Origin: Adenanthera pavonina
Lineage: Eukaryota > Streptophyta > Magnoliopsida > Fabales > Fabaceae
DNA: 64,000 bases
Reading direction: 5' to 3'
NCBI GenBank assembly: GCA_026686845.1
Contig: JAIVEN010000008.1
Location: 35,158,501-35,222,500 of the forward strand
Below, piece by piece: positions 37,201 to 49,492 of this stretch. The number at the start of each line of letters is the position of its first letter. Within the stretch, counting starts at the first letter, position 1. The translations under genes were made by a program, and so were the position numbers. The notes under the pieces are model-generated. The model was not told the origin of the DNA, did not search any database, and saw nothing but the letters and a program-made list of their open reading frames with translations.

Positions 37201-39600
37201 TGCATAACTATGTCATGTGAGCTTTTTGAACCCACATATGCACCTGAATTAATCACATTGTAGCGTAAGACTGTAAATTCATGTAGTCATATGAGTTAAA
37301 CGCGTAACTTGTATTTGTTGAAATAAGTAGCATTTTGTTTTATAAATTTTCATGTCTCTTTAATATACGTATAAATATGATAATGTTTTCTTAAAAAGTT
37401 ATTATTTAAATTATTCAAACCTTTATATCTTATAATAATTACCCAAATCATCATATCCTAGAGATTTCAGAATCTTCATTTAAATTTCTTTTTTCAGAAA
37501 ATATATATATTTTGAAGTATTTTAAATAACAATACTTAGTGATTTTAAAAAATAATAATAATAGTACAAATTCATAAGTTTTCATACTGTGAAAAATAAT
37601 TGGTTAAATAATTACATCATTTGAGTTTTTAGAATCCACGCAGGTATTTGAGTTCACTGTATTATTGTGTGAAATTGTGAATTCACATAAGGTATTGGTT
37701 AGGTGTTTTCCTTTGAAGAAATTGTACTTTAATAATACCTAGGCGTGCATCTCTGTAATGCATGGGTTCATTTCGTCATATGTCCAAAAAAATAAATATT
37801 TAAAAAATTTAAATATAAGAAAATATATGATAAATAATAAAATTAAATATTAGAAAACTAAAATTAAAAAATAACTTTAAATGAATTTAAGTCATAATAC
37901 ATATTCAAAAGATTTGAAATTTATTAATTTGTAAAAATAAAATTGCAAGTATTGTCTTTCTCTATATATCTAAGAAAATCCTATCAGATCAACTAATTTC
38001 ATAAACAAAATTATAAACACTCATTGTAAGCCAATTAGTTAATTGACAGAAATCATGATAAATTCATTTCAAGATAATAGCCCAAACTTTATTTAGTAAT
38101 TATTTAATCTCATCAATAATCCAATTATAATTTATTTTTTAAGTTATGTCTACTTTACACATGTAACACAACAATATAAAGTTAACCATATATGAATAAA
38201 ACATATATCCAACACTACATAGTATGTTTTACTAATTTTTTTTGTAAAACTATATAATATCTGGTTTACACTTTATACTCAATTAATCCAAACACTTAAC
38301 CCTATATAACTCTCATAGCTCAAGATTTTTTTCGTCAAAAGATGGGGTAAAGTTCGGTTACTTAAAATATTTATTACTAATTAAATATTTTTTATATGTA
38401 TAACTAACGTATATCTTAATATATTGTGTAATTTTTTTTTGTACTTTTTCTATTGGAGGAATTACACGCTGTGACCAAAATAAAAAAATTGTTATAATTT
38501 AAAATCAACTTTTCAATTAACTTAAAATTTCAATATGATAGATTATATTGTTATTTAATTATCTTTGTCACTTTATATAATTATTTAAAAAAATTATGAT
38601 AGATCTTAAGGATATAAAATTTAAATTAAATAATATGTATGTTAATTTGTTAAGGAAGAAAATTAACCTTCGATAGTTTTCATTTTGAATTTGTTCCTAT
38701 CTTAATCAATAATTTTTTTGCCACATCTTGTTGCCATAAAGAATGATATAAGAAATGGAATATTTTGTTTATAAACTAAATGTATCAAATAAATTTTATT
38801 AATTTAATCATAAAATTATATATAATTTTTATGTTGATCTTATATATGAAATTTTAGAAAACAATTAGGTGACTTATGAAATTAAATGTATATCATATTT
38901 AATTTTTTAGTAATGGGGTGGGGTTTGAGTAGAGGTTAAGGATTCAAACTCTCATAATGTATAAAAAATATATACATATATATATATATAAGTGAAGTTT
39001 AAGTTAAAATAGATTTAATGTTTATTGGTTATAATCTATTATAAAGTAAAAATCTATTATGCCATACATAATATAACATTCATATATGTGCATATATATA
39101 TATATATATATTACGAAGTAAAAATTACATTAATATCAAATAGAAAATTTTCCTAATATGCTCATTAAATTTTATTATAAAAATTTAAAATCAATATGAT
39201 ATCAAATAGATAACTTTTTTTACTAGAGATATCAAATAAATTTGATTTATGAATAATAAGGAAGAAAATCTTATAGTTATTAAATTATTTTTTTTATTTT
39301 CCTTTCTATATATATTATACATATATTTATACCAATATTATATTGAACTTAATATTATTTTATGAATAATATATTGGAAATCATATTATTTATAATAGTT
39401 GGAATTAATATAAAAATTGTTAAATATTTAAATTTTAACTGAAAAATATTCAAGAAACTTTTGTGAACCAAATTATTAAATATATAGATCTCAATTTAAA
39501 AAAATTAATATTTATAATTTTAACTCAATTTAAAAAATTAATACTTTAAATTTTAAATAGGTATATAATATATATATTATGGCCAATTATATATATGTGT
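37201..39600. other. AT-rich spacer
   Basis: No gene is visible. 37,210-37,310 and 37,610-37,710 look like diverged copies of one another (TCATNTGAG, ATTCACATA/ATTCATGTA and similar strings). AT microsatellites occur near 38,975-38,990 and 39,093-39,112. Confidence 0.4.
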
Positions 39601-39619
39601 GTGTGTTAAAACTAATTAG

Positions 39620-42600
39620 TTATGACTAATGACATCTCATAAAATTTAATTCTTAAAATTTTAAATTATAAAATTAAATAATAGATGTGAGTAATGAGAT
39701 CAACCATTGATAAAAAAAATTTTTTGATTAATTAAGTGATAAATTGTAAACTTAATTAATAAATTTAGAAATGAATTTTAAAGTAAAGTGGTAAGGCTTT
39801 ATTTTTTTCTTTTTATTGAATCATATATTGATTCTTTTGTCACTAATAATTCTAATTATGACTCTCATTACTCAATCAATTTCAATTGTGATTCCATGAA
39901 ATTGAGTTTATAGTTGTATCAGCATTTGTCTTCATTTTGTGATTTCAAACTCGATGTTATTGTTGCAATTAATATTAGTAGCAATTCCATAGAATTGCAA
40001 AGCAAGTAAAAGTCTCTTTCTTCTCCACAACTTTTTAATTATGGCTAAACTTAGTCAAAACTCTTGTCAATCTCATTAAATCTTTTCTGTCAACTTAATG
40101 ATGAATGCTAGAAAATCATGAGGACAAAAATAAAAGAATCTTATTGCTCAGAGTGGATTTTAAATATTATATATCATCAGTTCTAAGAATAAAATTTGTA
40201 ATTTGGGTTACAAAGAAAAAGAAAAAAGGAAAAAGCTTCTCTTTTACATCTTTTGGTTGAATTTTTCACATTTATGACAGAAAGAAAAAATGGAGATAGT
40301 TAAATGATGATATTTAAAAGAGATAAAGATAAAAAGAAAAACTATCTATTCATTAAAAAAAAGACTCAAAGAGACTGAATATTTTGAAGAAAAAATTGAA
40401 TTTTTTTTGTGTAAAGAAAATAATGAAGTAAAATTCAAAAAATCTAAAACTCTTAAATATATAAATATTAAAAAACTAAAAAAATATGAATCATTTATAA
40501 TTAATAGCATCTAATATGATTTAATTCTTATAATTTTAAATTATAAAATAAAATAGTAAGATGAGAATTTAAAATATTTTTGTGGAGATTTTTTAAAAAA
40601 TATTAGGATGCATAAATAAATTATATAAAAAATTACTTATAATTTAAATGAAATAGATATAATTAGTTATAAAAAATAAATATAATTGGTTATGAAAAAA
40701 TTTTTGTGGCATGTAGTGCCTTTTATCACCCCTCACGCCATTATCGTCCCCACCCAAAAAGTCTCCTGTCGGTAACCTATCATAGAAAGTCTTTAATGGT
40801 GGTTATCACTCTCAAGTATGATTAATAATATTTAATAAAAATTAGTTCTTATAATTTTAAATTATAAAATTAAATAATAAGATGCGAATTTAGAAGATTT
40901 TTTAAAAAAATTTTCAGCAAAATATTAAAACATGCAAATAAGTTATATAAAAAATTACATTTAATTCAAATGAAATAGACATAAGTGATTTGGGAAAAAA
41001 TTAAAACACACAAATAAATTATATAAAAAGTTAGATATAAGTTAAACAAAATATATATAATTAGTTATCCAAAAAATTAAATCATATAAATAAATATTAT
41101 AATTAATTGAAATAGATATAAAAAATATAACTCTAAACTAAAAAAAATCTAATAATAGGTATTAGGATATTTGAATTTAAAATATTTTTACAGACATTTT
41201 TCTGAAAAAATATTAAAACGCATAAATAAATTACATATAATTTAAACAAAATAGATATAATTAGTTATGGAAAAAATAAATATAATAGGTTATGGAAAAA
41301 TATTTGTGGTGGCATTATAGAAGGTCTTTCATGGTGTTTCTTACTCTTATTGATATTCTTAGACATAGTTGACGGTGGGTGAGGGGAGAAATATATATAG
41401 GCAGCAATTCCATGGTACTGGATTAATTCCATCGAGCTCTTGATGGAATTAAATTATGACAAAATTTGATAGAATTTGATTTCTTGAGAATTCAAAATCT
41501 ATTATACCAAATATGATAAACCTAAGAATTTTTATCTAATTATATTTCTAGCATCTTGATTCCTGCATATTAAACGGGACCTAAGAGTATAGAAATTTAA
41601 ATTCTAAAGTCTGGAGGAAGCTAAATATACTTAAAATCATACACATGAAAAAAAAAGAGATAAATTGAAATCAAATTAAATAACTATATGCATTTATCTG
41701 TCAGAATAGAAATTTCTTTGAAATTGATTTTGTAAAAAAAGAATAAACAATGGTGATATATGAAGAAAATTAAATAAAGATGAGGTTTTGAAAAAAGGAA
41801 AGAGAATTTTTCTTAGTAAAGAGATTAAAAACAAACTTGCATGGAATTTGAATAAAAAATATAAAAGAGAAGGCAACCTTAATTTGAAATATGGAGTAAA
41901 AGAGAAAAATACAGAAATAATGATTTTGAATACAATGTAAAAAATTATATATAAAAAAATTGTTAAATATTACAAAAATCTATATAATTTTTATCAATTT
42001 AAATGAAATATATATAATTGATTATGTTTTAGCGTTTTTAAGGGGATTTTTCTACAAAATATTAAAACACTGAAATGAATTATATAAAAATTACATATAA
42101 TTTAAAGCATATAATTGGTTATGGAAAAATTAAAACACATAAATAAATGATAATAAAAAGTTACACAAACAAATATTAAAATTAATTGAAATAGATCTGA
42201 AAAATATAATTTTAAATTATAAAATATACTAATATAACTTAAATCATTTGAATTTAGAAGATTTTTTTACATATTTTTCTACAAAAAATTAAAACACACA
42301 TATAAATTATATAAAAAATTAGATATAAATTAAACAAAACATACATAATTAGTTATGAAAAAAATAAAAGCATTTAAATAAATATTATAATTGATTGAAA
42401 TAGATCTAAAAAATATAATTCTAAACTAAAAAAAATCTAATAATAGGTCAAAGCGCATTTGAATTTAGAAGATTTTTATGCAAATTTTTTTAGAAAATAT
42501 TAAAATGCATAAATAAATGTTATAAAGAGTATATAATTTAAACAAAATAGATATAATTAATTATGAAAAATAGATATATATATATATAATTGGTTATAAT
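39620..42600. repeat. Degenerate AT-rich tandem repeat array
   Basis: Related blocks recur several times. One string (ATATAATTAGTTATGAAAAA and variants) occurs near 40,655, 41,055, 41,255, 42,345 and 42,555. Another (TTATAATTTTAAATTATAAA, itself nearly palindromic) occurs near 39,650, 40,530 and 40,850. The block at about 41,000-41,175 closely matches 42,295-42,465. Two copies also carry GTGGCAT with GAAAGTCTTT/GAAGGTCTTT (40,705-40,800 and 41,305-41,335). Monomer size is variable. No coding content is seen. Confidence 0.6.
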
Positions 42601-43917
42601 TAAAAGAATCTCATTAGATTTGTTATTTTTAATTTTAAAAAAATAGTATCAGTTTCGAATCTAACTCTGAAATAGAGTTTTCAAAGCACAGAATCACAAT
42701 AAACTTCATTCGAAGCATCAAAATCATTCTGAAGGTATCCATACAGGTTATCTACTTTTATATATATAATAAATAGTAATAATTCGATAATACAATAAGT
42801 TTTTTTTTTCAGATTTTATTTTAAATATATAATCAAACTTCCATATAAAAAAAGATAATAATCGTAGTATTTTATAAGTTATAATCCTACCATTTTCTAA
42901 GTTATTGTCTTAAGAATATAATAAAATCTTTATATAGTGGGTTTTTAGAGCTCTCATAGATATTTGAAGAAATCAGTCTATCAAACATGATTGCAAGTCT
43001 ATCATAGGTATGTCGATTTTCTTTTATAAAATAAGAAATTTTCCAGAAACAAAAAATATATATATTCTCAAAAGCCCAAAAAAAATTAACAAATAAAATA
43101 AATAAATAATAAAAAATAAATGAAAATAAGGACATTTTTAAAATTAAATAAAATGAGAGTAAGTGAAACTAAAATTATTTTTTGTAAATTAAAACACACA
43201 AACTCAAATTTCAAAAAATAGTTTTCTTTGCAAAATGGTAAATTATTTTATATTAGCTTTCTCTTACCACAAAAAAAATATATCAATCAACTAACATGTA
43301 TTTTTAACCCGAACTATATGGACTTTGATTTCTATCACAAGGTACGTAGACCCTAGACTCTGATTTTGGATCAAATCAGCCCTTATAAATAAATAAATGT
43401 TTTTCAATTTATTTTCTTAATTCCTACTCCTCATTTTTTTATTCTAAATCTCCTTGATTTTCTTAATTTTTTTTCTTTATTTTTTTTAAAATTTCTGTAA
43501 TTTCTTTAAATTCTTCCATTTCTATCCTTATTTTCACATGTAAATAATAAAAAGAAAGTCAAAATATTTTTAAAGCCACATTAATTTATATAATCAATTT
43601 AAGGTAATCATTTTTATGAACGGATGTCATGGGATATCTAATATTTTTTCCACACAATCGACTCCTGTACGTAGAGCATTCTTTCCCTTCTTAATTTAGT
43701 TTCTTGGTTGCGACTCCTCACAAGTCAGTTTTTGCTCGGAAACCAAATTTGTCCCTTTTCTCCTTTTTCCTTCTCCAAACGCTGCTCGCATCGCATTTTC
43801 TGGGTGCGACAACGATCATTTTTACTCTTGCTATTTCCTCTATTCCATGTAAATTAATGAAGGGCCATAAAATCCCAAGTCAATCATCGAAAAGGTGTTG
43901 AACTAGTTATATAATAA
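42601..43917. other. AT-rich spacer
   Basis: No supported gene. The 65-codon frame at 43,704-43,901 lies in a less AT-rich patch with a hydrophobic middle, but it has no recognised family or splice support. Confidence 0.35.
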
Positions 43918-44395
43918 TCAATCGGCAGATGGCGCTATGTTTGAAGTCAAAATTCCCTTTGTTGGTGATAAGGTGCCATTAAAATCACTAATGATACACC
44001 ACCTCCCATTCTCAGCGTTGTCCACATGAGATAATAAGTCCCATAAGCCATGTCTTCTAGCTTGTTGTGGACTTCCATAAACCATTGATATATGCCATTC
44101 ATTAGTTTTTCCTACATTAAATACCCCTTGCAAACACTGATCATGCCGGGGTATAATGGTAAAATCAATGTCCTCATCCCAAAAGCACCAGAGACCCCAT
44201 GGAAAACTTGTGTGTCTACCACTTCAACATTCTGCCATCCCAGTTTCCTTGCGAGGTTACTCGCTCAATCACTACCCTGTCGTGGTTCTAGAAGAGCCAT
44301 AAAATTCAGTCCGTATCTTCATTTCAGGTCCTTAAGTAGCCGTCCAGTTGTTCGGTTACCTGAGCCTCCAATATTCCAAACACACATATTCATAA
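43918..44395 (-). mobile_element. LINE fragment A: apurinic-type endonuclease domain
   Basis: On the minus strand the start near 44,395 reads MNMCVWNIGGSGN, matching the N-terminal WN block of LINE endonucleases. Downstream are LLEPR (the catalytic glutamate block) and, at 44,133-43,918, WHISMVYGSP and SDFNGTLSP (the YGSP and DFN blocks). In-frame stops break it. It lacks the C-terminal SDH block. It has the same orientation and order as fragments B and C, so all three could be parts of one LINE, but 9.8 kb separates it from fragment B and this cannot be proved here. Confidence 0.75.
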
Positions 44396-44399
44396 TAAC

Positions 44400-44940
44400 A
44401 AATAAATGAGAAATTAAAACCACGACTATTATTCATATGTAAAAGGAATATTTTAATAAAAAATAAATATGATTGTCTTTCAAATATATTATTTTTTATT
44501 AATTAAATAAATATGCTAAAAAGCTACAAATAACATGTAGATTATCTACTTTGATGCTTATTTACGAGGTTCTTTGTTTTTTTAATCATCAAGTCATCTA
44601 ATAAAGTATTTGTCGCAAACCTGTAAATTCTATACTTCTGTCATTTCTCAAATTAATTTTTTATCAAGTTTTTCAACAAAAATGAGACAGAAATTTTTTT
44701 ATAACTCGACACTGTAATATTAATTATCAGTTTTTCATTTTAAAAACACATATCAGTGCTATAATATAGTTGTAAATTTGTTACTATTATTCTTGTAAAT
44801 TTGTAACTATTATTCAATGGTATCAATTTTTATATTTTAATTTACATATTTAATATACTTTTTCTTTACTTATGAAAAAAACTTATCTTTTTTAACAAGA
44901 AGAAAATTGCAATAATGTAAACATACAAGTAAGTGAAGTA
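44400..44940. other. AT-rich spacer
   Basis: No gene or repeat was recognised between the LINE endonuclease fragment and the NAC relic. Confidence 0.4.
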
Positions 44941-44949
44941 AGCGATGGA

Positions 44950-46400
44950 CCTACCTAACTAAACTAAATCACTAAAACACTTTAATGATACAACGATTCT
45001 TTTAACTTTCATATCAGAAACAAGAGTATAGACGTGAATATTTTTCCCTTCCCCTATTCATCCAAGATAGGCCGGGGCAGTAGTAAGTTGAGGTCAAATT
45101 CATCTAACTTGAGTGCATATAACTCAATTCTCGTATAATATTTATATTGCTAAACCCATATGTACCTCTTTAATGTCTTGTTTGGTATGGAGGAATTCTT
45201 GGAATGGAAATGGAAAGGGATTCATGGCTTAAGTATGTTTGTTAGGTATGAATTCTGATTACCAAGATATTAGATTCCAGCAAAATAGCATGAATTGGAT
45301 TCCTCCCCTCCAATGATGGAATCGATTGAAATCCCTGGAATTCATTATTTTAGACCCTTGTGCCCTCATCCTTTGAAGCTCCCTCATGACCTCATCCATC
45401 GCACCATCGCATTATCATCGCACTACCATTGCACCATAGCGTCACCGTCGCACCTCTGCCACACCGCATGCCTCCATCGGCCTATCGTCTTCTCTTCATC
45501 TTCCTTCAACCTTTGCAACTCCCTCAATAGATTAGTCACCATCGCACCACTATCTCACGTTCGCACCTCCACGTCATTGTCACACGTCCACCTCACCATC
45601 TCTCCTCCACTGATTCATCATCTTCTCCCACTCTTGCCTAGCTTCTCCTCAACAAATTTGGTGTCTCCTTCATCTCCCTCTCACATCTACCCAGAAGCCA
45701 ACTTGGAAAGAACTAAAATTTGTCAATGGCATTTGAATCTGGGTTAAAAATATGGCTGGCTATGGATTCGAAAATAGCATTCAAAAATGGTGTTCAGAAT
45801 CGAAAATCGGTCTAAGATTTTGGCTAATTTTTGGAATTGGTTAAAGCTTTGATTTATGAAATTTGTGATCCGTAAATGGATGGCAAAGTGGTGGCCAATG
45901 ACAGTGTGATGATTAAAGGTGATGATGGATAATGGTGAATTTGTGATTTTTTTTTAATTTGATAAGGATACTTTGGTCTTTTTACATTATAATATACATA
46001 CTAAAATTAAAAATTTTATAGGATTTCACATCATACCAAACATATTTTTAAAACTTATTTCTGTTCACATTCTTATTCCCATTCCATTTTCAATTCTATT
46101 AAAAAGAATTCCGATATAGCAAACAGGACCTAAATCCAAGGGTTTGTATTTGCAAACGTCGATCTCATCGATGGTACGGTGAATGGAAGAACCATCAGCC
46201 TTCATTATTAATACTAATTTCTTATTATTTCTTTAACTTCTTATTTTTAAAATTTACCTTCATCATTCTCAATTTATTTTAAGTTTTGAGTCTGCTCAAT
46301 ATTTTAACTTCCTTTAAAATAGGACAAAATCTGTACCCCACAGCCAAATTTTCCAACATTGGATTGGAGATGGCTACGCCATGGTTGGGTCAACAAAAAC
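44950..46400 (-). pseudogene. Gutted NAC-domain gene copy 1
   Basis: The 5' end matches exon 1 of the NAC copy at 57,834. 46,204-46,131 (minus strand) encodes the IDEIDVCKYKP block, and 46,365-46,325 carries the first codons. Between them an AT-rich insert of about 120 bp replaces the YPTDEEL region. A 957-bp element sits at the exon 1/intron 1 border. 44,950-45,080 matches the 3' flank of the other copy at 55,868-55,960 (CTAAATCACT, then TTTTTCCCTT). Exons 2 to 4 are missing between these ends. The copy is non-functional, and its two ends show that a whole NAC gene once stood here. Confidence 0.75.
45174..46130. mobile_element. Tourist/PIF-Harbinger-like non-autonomous element
   Basis: The ends are inverted repeats: TGTCTTGTTTGGTAT on the left, and the reverse complement of AGCAAACAGGACC on the right, followed inward by GAATTC on both sides. 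TAA flanks both ends (45,171-45,173 and 46,131-46,133), the 3-bp target duplication typical of this superfamily. The target is the GGTAAATCCC stretch at the NAC exon 1/intron 1 border, known from the other copy. The interior frame at 45,295-45,747 is a Ser/His/Pro-rich low-complexity frame, so I do not call it a gene. Confidence 0.75.
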
Positions 46401-46504
46401 ATAGGCTTACAAAAGGGCAAATGGAGAAACTCAGAGCTATAGAGGTACTCTGGTCCAGCAAATTTTCACCCATCAATTTGTTCCATAATTATTGGATCTG
46501 CTAG

Positions 46505-46837
46505 AAGAATGGAAAGGAAAGAAGAAAAAAATAAAGAATATTGAAATGAAGTGGCAGAAAATAAGAGTGCTTGCGGATAGCACCTTACAACCAACTGAAT
46601 CGCGTTGCCAAGGGTTTTCTTTCTTTCTTTCTTTTTTTTTCCCTCTTCTACCTTGAGCTACCCTTATCCACTGAGCCCATCACTTTTTTTTGGGACAAAA
46701 AAGCCCATCAGACTTGTTGAACGAAAAAAATAAAAAGTAACATAAAAAATTATATTGAAAATATAAAATCACTATTACACTCTTACTTTCTACAATAAAA
46801 AAATAAATAGATAACATCTAATAATTGTAAAATTATT
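46505..46837. other. Spacer between NAC copy 1 and the pararetrovirus block
   Basis: No gene. It contains a CTTT-rich tract at 46,615-46,645 and AT-rich sequence. It includes the left virus/host junction near 46,838. Confidence 0.4.
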
Positions 46838-48992
46838 TCAGAGAATCTAGTCTATAAATTAGGAGAGTCTAATAAAGATGATCCAGATATTCCCGAGTAA
46901 AAAAGGCCCCTTCTGGGCAACAACGACTCAAGGGACTCTTTAGGATCACCCTTCTTATTCTCAACTTCTTTATAGTATGAACACCTGATTCCAGAATTAC
47001 GAAGATGTTACTGAGAAATAGATCTGGTTCCGATTCTTTCTGATACTCAGGATCCTCCTAAGAAGCAAGAGTAGAGCATACTTGAATCTGAGATAGACAG
47101 GATAGAGATATGTTTACTGCAGAATTCTAGAGAGAAGAGAAAAGGTTTAGAAAGTAAACATTTTATTTCACAAAGGAGGATTTTTTGGTTCTCATTCAGC
47201 CTATCCCCTCGTTACACACTTAGTCCCCTTATATAGAGTGGGGGAGTGTCATACATCTTACAAGTGGACAAACAACTTTAACGTAAGTGGACTCGTGACT
47301 CATACTTTTACAAGGTGGCAGACAAAGTGATAGACATACTCACAAACTTCTCCAAACTTTGTAACTCGTGATAAATACTATAGTAGATGAGTCACTACTT
47401 TAACGAAAACTTATTTTACATGTGATTATCGGCATAAAACAACAAGACAAACCGTCAGCAGTCAAACTAATAATTCTTGCAGATTGGTTCATGACTTGGC
47501 GAGTTGTTCATGATTTCATAGTCTCTGTCATCTTCTGGTTCTGTGTACTTCTTATTTTGTTTTCTCTTTGCTTGCTGTCTTAAGAGTTCTTCATCAAGGT
47601 CGCGTCCTAGTGATTGAGGGTATTGTGAGAACTCTGTAGTTGGTGCCAGAAATTGTCAAAGAAACTAAGGATCAACTTCATAGGGATCTTGGGAATCTAT
47701 GAAGAGTGATGGATCCTATTGACTTGGGAGATCTCTGCTAGTGGAGGCTTCAGTTGAAGCTTCTGCTGGAGTAAGAGAAAGATGAGGCCATTCAAAGGAT
47801 ATGGTCTGTCCTATAGTCATAACTTCATCAGGGTCAAAAAATTCTCCTAAAAGAGGGCCGAGAGAAGTGCACACTTGTTTCTTGTAATTACCTGCAAAAT
47901 TATTAAGATCTAAAAGAAAATCACGTAACTCATTAATAACATGTTCCTGGTGGAATGGCCAGTGTAAAGCAGTTCCCCAAAGATGGGATTGGACAGGGGT
48001 ACAGAGAAGGCCTTTGTGGTCAGTTTGATATGGCTTGTGGATAACAAAGAAAGAGTAAGCTTTGGATTTCCCTGATGGAATTTTCCATAAGTTATACTCA
48101 TTGATGGTATTATACAGTCTTCCTCTCCAAACAGCAAGAGGGGAGAACCAGGATAGGAAAATGGCTAGGTTGGAACGTTCATTCTTCCTATCAGTGAGAT
48201 AGTGGTAAGTCTATTTTGGAGATAAGGCGAATGCACATGCAAAAAGAGTTGACATGGACCAAATGTACCACATGAACTCATGAGTAATTGGGCCTTTTAT
48301 GAACGGGATGACCAAGTAGGAGAGAAGAGGATCAAGATACTCTGGTTTAGGTGTGATACTAGTATTAACAAGGAAAAGATGAAAAATAATAAAACAAGAT
48401 TTTTCTGGTAAGACTATTTATCTGAGAGATGGTGGTAGAATAGTGAGATTGATGAAACACCAAATCATAACTAAGATGAGTAGATGGAGGAGGATGTTGT
48501 TTAGGCATTTCTGAAATTGTGAGTATGAACAAAGGACTTGATCTGAGAAGAATTATTTGCTGATTTTTTGCAATGGGTCTTGAAAGTAGATCAGCAAGAA
48601 GATTATGCTTTCCTTTGATATGCCTGACAGTGAATTTATAGCGTGAAACCAGTCTTTCCACCGCAATAATTGTTTCTCAGGGAGAATTTTCTTCTTTTGG
48701 TCTAGGATGGCTGGAAAAAACGTGTTGTCCATCTCCACCGTGAAATGCTTGAAACTGAGATAAAAGCTGAATTTTTCAATACCTCTTTTCACGGCTAATA
48801 TCTCTTTGTAAATTGTGTGGCAGTGCTTTTATGCCATTCTGAATTCACCACTGGCATGGGCACAGTAATATCTGTTACCATTGTCTTGTTCAATCAAGAC
48901 AATACCCCAAAAATCTTCACTAGCATCTGTTTGTAGGATGAGCTCACCTTGATCAGGAATCTTCAAAGGTGGCGGATGCTGGGCGATTTGCT
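46838..48992 (-). repeat. Left inverted arm of the pararetrovirus locus
   Basis: This is the reverse complement of 52,965-55,166, covering the RNase H region, the distal frame and the promoter. Its lesions differ from the right arm. There is a one-base loss in the T run near 48,647, a CAG-to-TAG stop at 47,665-47,667 in the distal frame, and absence of the 18-bp duplication found at 54,341-54,376. The arms therefore diverged independently after duplication. Confidence 0.85.
47162..47235 (-). promoter_or_regulatory. Left-facing pararetrovirus promoter and poly(A) signal
   Basis: On the minus strand a TATATAA box (47,235-47,229) in a GGGG-flanked context is followed about 65 bp downstream by AATAAA (47,167-47,162). 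Close spacing of TATA box and poly(A) signal is typical of the terminally redundant transcripts of this virus family. Transcription would run leftwards, towards the NAC copy 1 remnant. Confidence 0.55.
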
Positions 48993-48999
48993 TTATTTC

Positions 49000-49440
49000 C
49001 ATCAGCCCAGCCTACAAACACAAAGAAAAAGTCCCAGTATATTATGTAGTTGCTGAAGCAAAACCATGCTTTGTTTCCAAAGTCCATGGTCATTTTGTAT
49101 GGGATGCAGCCCCTGAAGAATGTGATCCCGATTGTGGATGCCATGATTAGGACAACTGGACCGGACCTGAACAAAACTTGTGTCAAATACCTGAGCACAA
49201 ACCTACACCATATCTCAAACAGAAACCCTCCTGCAAACAGTTCAAATCCCATCAAGATCATGATTTTGATCATGGCCCTAAACACGCCTTCTCCAGAAAA
49301 AAGAAATGGGTTGCTGCACCCAAAGAATCACCCAAACCAACTACCTTCCACCAAATGCTTAAAGAACTAGGTCATTCGGACCTAGCATCTTCAATCTTCT
49401 CAAACGAAGATTTTACCTTTTCAGCCTATGCTCCATAATT
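49000..49440 (+). pseudogene. Pararetrovirus N-terminal Cys/His-rich region
   Basis: One frame reads through 49,002-49,436 with an in-frame stop near 49,148. It contains a dense Cys/Asp cluster (CDPDCGCHD) and later a conserved-looking HQMLKELGHSDLASS stretch. It lies immediately after the inversion junction, so its true 5' part is missing. Function is not recognised; it precedes the coat-protein region. Confidence 0.5.
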
Positions 49441-49492
49441 TGTCATAAAACCAATCCCTTCAATTCCTACACAAAATCTTCCTTGTATAGCT

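Noticed and set aside
45295..45747. 150-codon frame inside the Harbinger-like element
   Set aside because: It is Ser, His and Pro-rich, driven by repeated CACC/CATC strings, with no transposase motif.
49050..49370. 106-codon frame at the start of the viral segment
   Set aside because: The overlapping frame with the Cys/Asp cluster and HQMLKELG stretch looks like the real coding frame; this one is its shadow.
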